A stretch of 64,000 nucleotides of DNA from Bactrocera neohumeralis (lineage: Eukaryota > Arthropoda > Insecta > Diptera > Tephritidae). Location: the NCBI RefSeq assembly GCF_024586455.1, contig NC_065921.1, positions 11,625,401 to 11,689,400 on the forward strand, in the 5' to 3' direction. The position numbers were made by a program, and so were the translations under genes. This document shows, one piece after another, positions 60,714 through 64,000 of this stretch; positions within the stretch are counted from its first letter, which is position 1; each line of letters starts with the position of its first letter. The notes under the pieces are model-generated. The model worked only from the letters and a program-made list of their open reading frames with translations. It was not told the origin of the DNA and searched no databases.

Positions 60714-61554
60714 GTCCATGGTGCCAATGACATGACATTTCATTTTATTTCTCATTTTCGACTACACAAACATGTGTTTAGCTAAACATTTTAAATCTTT
60801 GTGATATAAAATATTTTCATTATTTCCTTATGTCTCTCAACGTGGAAGTAAATGCTTTCATGGCAAAGTAAAGGCATGACGTGCATGTCACGAAAGTTAA
60901 GCATAAAGAATTTACAAAACTTAGGTGCATACAAATATATGTATAGTATATGTATATACATAAATATACACACAAATAATATAATTTATATTTTAAAAAA
61001 GATCTACATGCATTTGTAAAATTAATTTGGAGCTCGAAATGCAATTATAAGTAATAAGTATTATATATTTATGTTTTGTGAACGAAAGAATCGTTTACTG
61101 CGAAAACATTCGTGAAATAACGGCTGATCATTAAATTTGTGCATGCAAATTATATTTACCATGACATTGCCAGACTTCTGTTAAATTATTTTCTTTAAAT
61201 ATTAAACCAATCGATTAAATTAAAATTTTTTCATTCGTAAGTCAGCAATTTTTCGCAGTTATTGAAATATGTTTTTTAAATAAATTCGAGCAAATTTATT
61301 ATAATCTAAATAAATACCTTGTGCTACTGTACGCAATTTAGCGTGCATAAGTGAACTTATAAATTATTACCTTCTGTATGTCAATGTAATAAAGTGTCTT
61401 TAATAATTAATAAAATGCGCAAATAAATATGAAATATTGCAAAACTATTTAAATTTCATTGAAATGTGCGGTTAGAAACTTACAGAAATGTTTAAGCTTT
61501 TCATACTTCTGATTAAGTTTTTTAAATAATAAATAATTAAATAATATAAAAAAA
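60714..61554 (+). other. Gene B 3' untranslated region and downstream DNA
   Basis: AT-rich. Several AATAAA hexamers occur near 61280-61430 (for example AATAAAGTG near 61388), any of which could end the transcript. No other gene is seen. Confidence 0.4.
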
Positions 61555-62030
61555 GTACAAAAATTAATTTCGGTTGCGCAGGACCTGTAATACCATTCAC
61601 AAAAAAAAGGTTCCATACAAGAACTTGAAATTTTATCACCACTATATGCTATAGTGGTCCGATCTAAACAATATAATCAGAGGTTGTAGCGTTGTTTTAG
61701 ACAAAAATTAATGCCGAATTTCGGGAACATATCTTCTCAAATAACAAAGTTTTCATACAAAACTTGATTTTGATTAACTCACCGATCCAAACGGGGTTAG
61801 ATCGCCGAAAAAACAGCCTTGATCGGACAAAATTCGGGTCAATTCCGGTGCGTAGATCCGGCTGTCGTGAGAAATTACTTGATAAGTGCCACTTGCCACT
61901 TGATTTTGATCCTTGATGGCGGTTCTGACAAATGAGATATTTCAAAAACTAGGGAATATTTTAATATACTTTATAGGGTCCCCGACGTTTCCTTTTGAGA
62001 GTAACAAACTTTGTAGATGCCCAGTTCAAG
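61555..62030 (-). repeat. Family R repeat with a 123-base insertion
   Basis: Begins TTTCGGTTGCGCAGG, continues with ACTATATGCTATAGTGGTCC and AACAAAGTTTTCATACAA, and ends with TATAGGGTCCCCGACGTTTC, all family R words in reverse orientation. Positions 61775-61897 are unrelated to the family and lie between two copies of ACTTGATTTTGAT (61762-61774 and 61898-61910). Confidence 0.6.
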
Positions 62031-62759
62031 GTAGACTAATTGTGGTGAATAGATAGTGATATTACTTGGGTAGATATACGTATGCACATCGGATCTTCCT
62101 TATCTGTGATTTATTTCAATGTATCAAACGTAGTTCCCTACACTTATAACAAATCACCTAAAACACTAACATCCCCGAGGAAAGCATTCAAGCATTCAAG
62201 CCTTCTCATTCTGTTTTGTGGGAATAACTGGTTTCCTGAATCTGGATATCAATTAAGTTCCAGCTAAAAAACTAACAAACATTTATTCTAACCTTCTTCT
62301 GGTGTTGTTACTTGCAGAGTTAACCCGGATATTATATATCAGCCCGATAGCTGTTGGGGTAAGGTGTTCAGGAAGTTATGCAGCAATGAAAGATTTATAG
62401 TCCCAACCGAAAAACTTCGCAAGTTAGCCATCTGTTATGGCATTAAATTTTTTTCCAGTTCTTGACCTTATTAAATTCATAGCGCTATAATGAAACGCTG
62501 CGACCCCGAAAACTCTCCAAGTGGATATATAAGATTACCTTAACAATATAGAGTCTAAACGGCCATTATCTCTATTGTAAGTCGAGTCCAGCTTTTTGCC
62601 GCATAATTTATGCAAGAGATAAAAGACAGAGCCAATGAGATCTCGTTCAAATTCCAATGGTGCTTCTTGAAAACGAAACAAAGATCTTGAAACCTATATG
62701 CTCCGAATTTGCCTTTTTGTCGTAAAGTTGAGTTTATATCGTCAAGTAATTCTTGTTTT
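62031..62759. other. Gene-free stretch
   Basis: No gene or repeat was recognised. Confidence 0.3.
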
Positions 62760-63690
62760 AGTAAGTCATGTACCTACTTGCCCTTAGCAAAGTTCATCTT
62801 ATCGCAATCGTAGAAGTTCTTACAGAACATTGTCCAATAGGCATTTATGCGGTAAGGCTAAAAATCTCAACGGTCTCAAGTTGTCAAAGTGTGTATGGCT
62901 GCCAAAGTTGCCACAGACTCAGAGAGTCTGTGTTTGCCAAACTGAACTCTAGCGGCTCCTTATCTACCCATTGTGGGTGGGAAGAAACCGTTGGAGGAGA
63001 GGGGCGGCGAGATTCTTCACGGATGGGTTAAAGCTTGGGAGAAGGTTGGTGGAGGGGTTTACTGTCATGAGATCTCTATCAACTCCATTTTCAGATTTTA
63101 TAACTATTGCAGTGTCTTCCAGGCCAAGGTTGTAGCCATTAAGGTAGCAGTAGATTTACTGCAGATTTCCTGGAATCGCAGGAAACTGTAAAGCTGATGA
63201 GCTTTCAAGAAAAGGCACCCTAGAACCGTACCCTCTTTTGTTTTACTACTCGCGGAAGCTCGGCCAGCGCTGGGACACCACCAGTACATGATCTGTCGCA
63301 AAAGCCTTTTGGCCCAAGATTGATCGCAAGAAATCTCGTGATCACTTTGCCCTTCTCCCTATTAGTGTCCACAAAGTAAGACTGGGAATCTTACCAGACG
63401 CCATCTGCAGAAGCCGTATGAAAGAAGGCGAGGTGGAAACAACTCGACACTCCTCCTTGACTGTCCCGTGTTTGGGAAGCTAAGACAAGAACTTAGGAAC
63501 GCATACATTCAGACATCCCACCCAGCTGGTGGGAATGGAAATTAAAAGCTTGTGCAAGTTTGTATTAGATACTAAGCGTTTTGCTAATTGATAAGTTCGA
63601 ACTCAGGAGTTCTTCTTTTCTATGGTCTCACACAGCACTACATACATATAGTAGATCTTTGATTAGCCATCTAACATACCAAGTAGTCAA
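62760..63690 (+). mobile_element. LINE RNase H fragments, rearranged
   Basis: 62790-62875 gives VEVLTEHCPIGIYAVRLKIS, normally located after the RNase H domain. 63000-63160 then gives DGWVKAWEKVGGGVYCHEIS and FQAKVVAIKVAVDLL, the start of that domain. After a deletion, 63170-63230 gives the GNCKADEL block, and 63360-63680 gives the tail shared with 43560-43800. The order shows at least two partial copies or a rearrangement. Same I/R1/Loa-type family as 43.0-43.8 kb. Confidence 0.82.
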
Positions 63691-63965
63691 AGTTGTATGG
63701 ATGATGTGGAAACATCCAGGCAATTTATCTTCCATTGTCCAGCATTTGCAAGACTGAGCTTAAAACATCCCGGCAGTCTTACTTGCAGTGAACTAGAAGA
63801 CGTAGCAGTAGCAGCAGTCTTAACGAATTTGTGAAAGGCTCAAAATGCTTTGTCGGTTATTAAGGGTCTTATGATCTATTATAATGGAGTTTTACATAGA
63901 ACAACGACCGGTGTTCTCAGCTGTCCAATGAGATCTTTTGACCTCATAACCCAACCTAATCTAAG
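63691..63965 (+). mobile_element. LINE 3' fragment, second copy
   Basis: Reads DDVETSRQFIFHCPAFARLS, then ELEDVAVAAVLTNL, the C-terminal end of a related LINE protein. The tail TCATAACCCAACCTAATCTA lies at 63945-63964. It follows the tail of the previous copy directly, so two LINE ends are stacked in the same orientation. Confidence 0.7.
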
Positions 63966-64000
63966 TCATGAAGAAAAGTCGGTAGTTTTGCCACTTGAAA

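Overview
The window looks like nuclear DNA of a higher fly, most likely a tephritid fruit fly; the genus cannot be told from sequence alone. It is AT-rich and intron-rich, has CATA/GTATGTA and GT microsatellites, Drosophila-type core promoter motifs (TATA, Inr/DPE, DRE), and many decayed mariner and LINE copies. The species assignment is inference; the insect character follows from gene structure and transposon families.

The clear genes lie in the right quarter. Gene A (50924-52861, +) and gene B (58354-60713, +) are tandem paralogues of the SLC17 branch of the major facilitator superfamily (phosphate/sialin/vesicular-glutamate-like anion transporters). They share exon structure and intron phases. 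Between them, on the minus strand, is a small two-exon gene (gene C, 55398-56371) with an N-terminal signal or anchor segment. Its frame carries a TAG and stays open for 50 more codons, so it is either a 62-residue protein, a readthrough gene or a young pseudogene.

The left 49 kb holds no complete recognised gene. Two stretches look like 5' gene ends on the + strand: exons at about 4410-4522 and 5721-5837, and a TATA promoter with a leader exon at about 27377-28074. Each has a start codon and ends in a strong splice donor in phase 1. A third short candidate exon is at 49768-49780. The first downstream recognised acceptor, at 50924, needs exactly phase 1, so these may be alternative first exons of gene A spread over about 45 kb. 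This is a hypothesis and needs RNA data.

The rest is mostly transposon debris: a mariner with intact inverted repeats nested in a LINE (2752-4030); six further mariner or Tc1/mariner remnants plus a terminal scrap at the left edge; LINE fragments (8.0, 22.1-22.6, 43.0-43.8, 47.1-47.6 and 62.8-64.0 kb); and two interspersed families named here R and H. R has internal ~154-164 bp subrepeats. H ends in a GCAACATGTTGC hairpin. There is also a five-unit tandem array with a palindromic core (36.9-37.4 kb), a degenerate AAAGCTT-rich repeat field (38.4-39.0 kb) and two very AT-rich blocks (28.1-30.0 and 32.05-32.8 kb).
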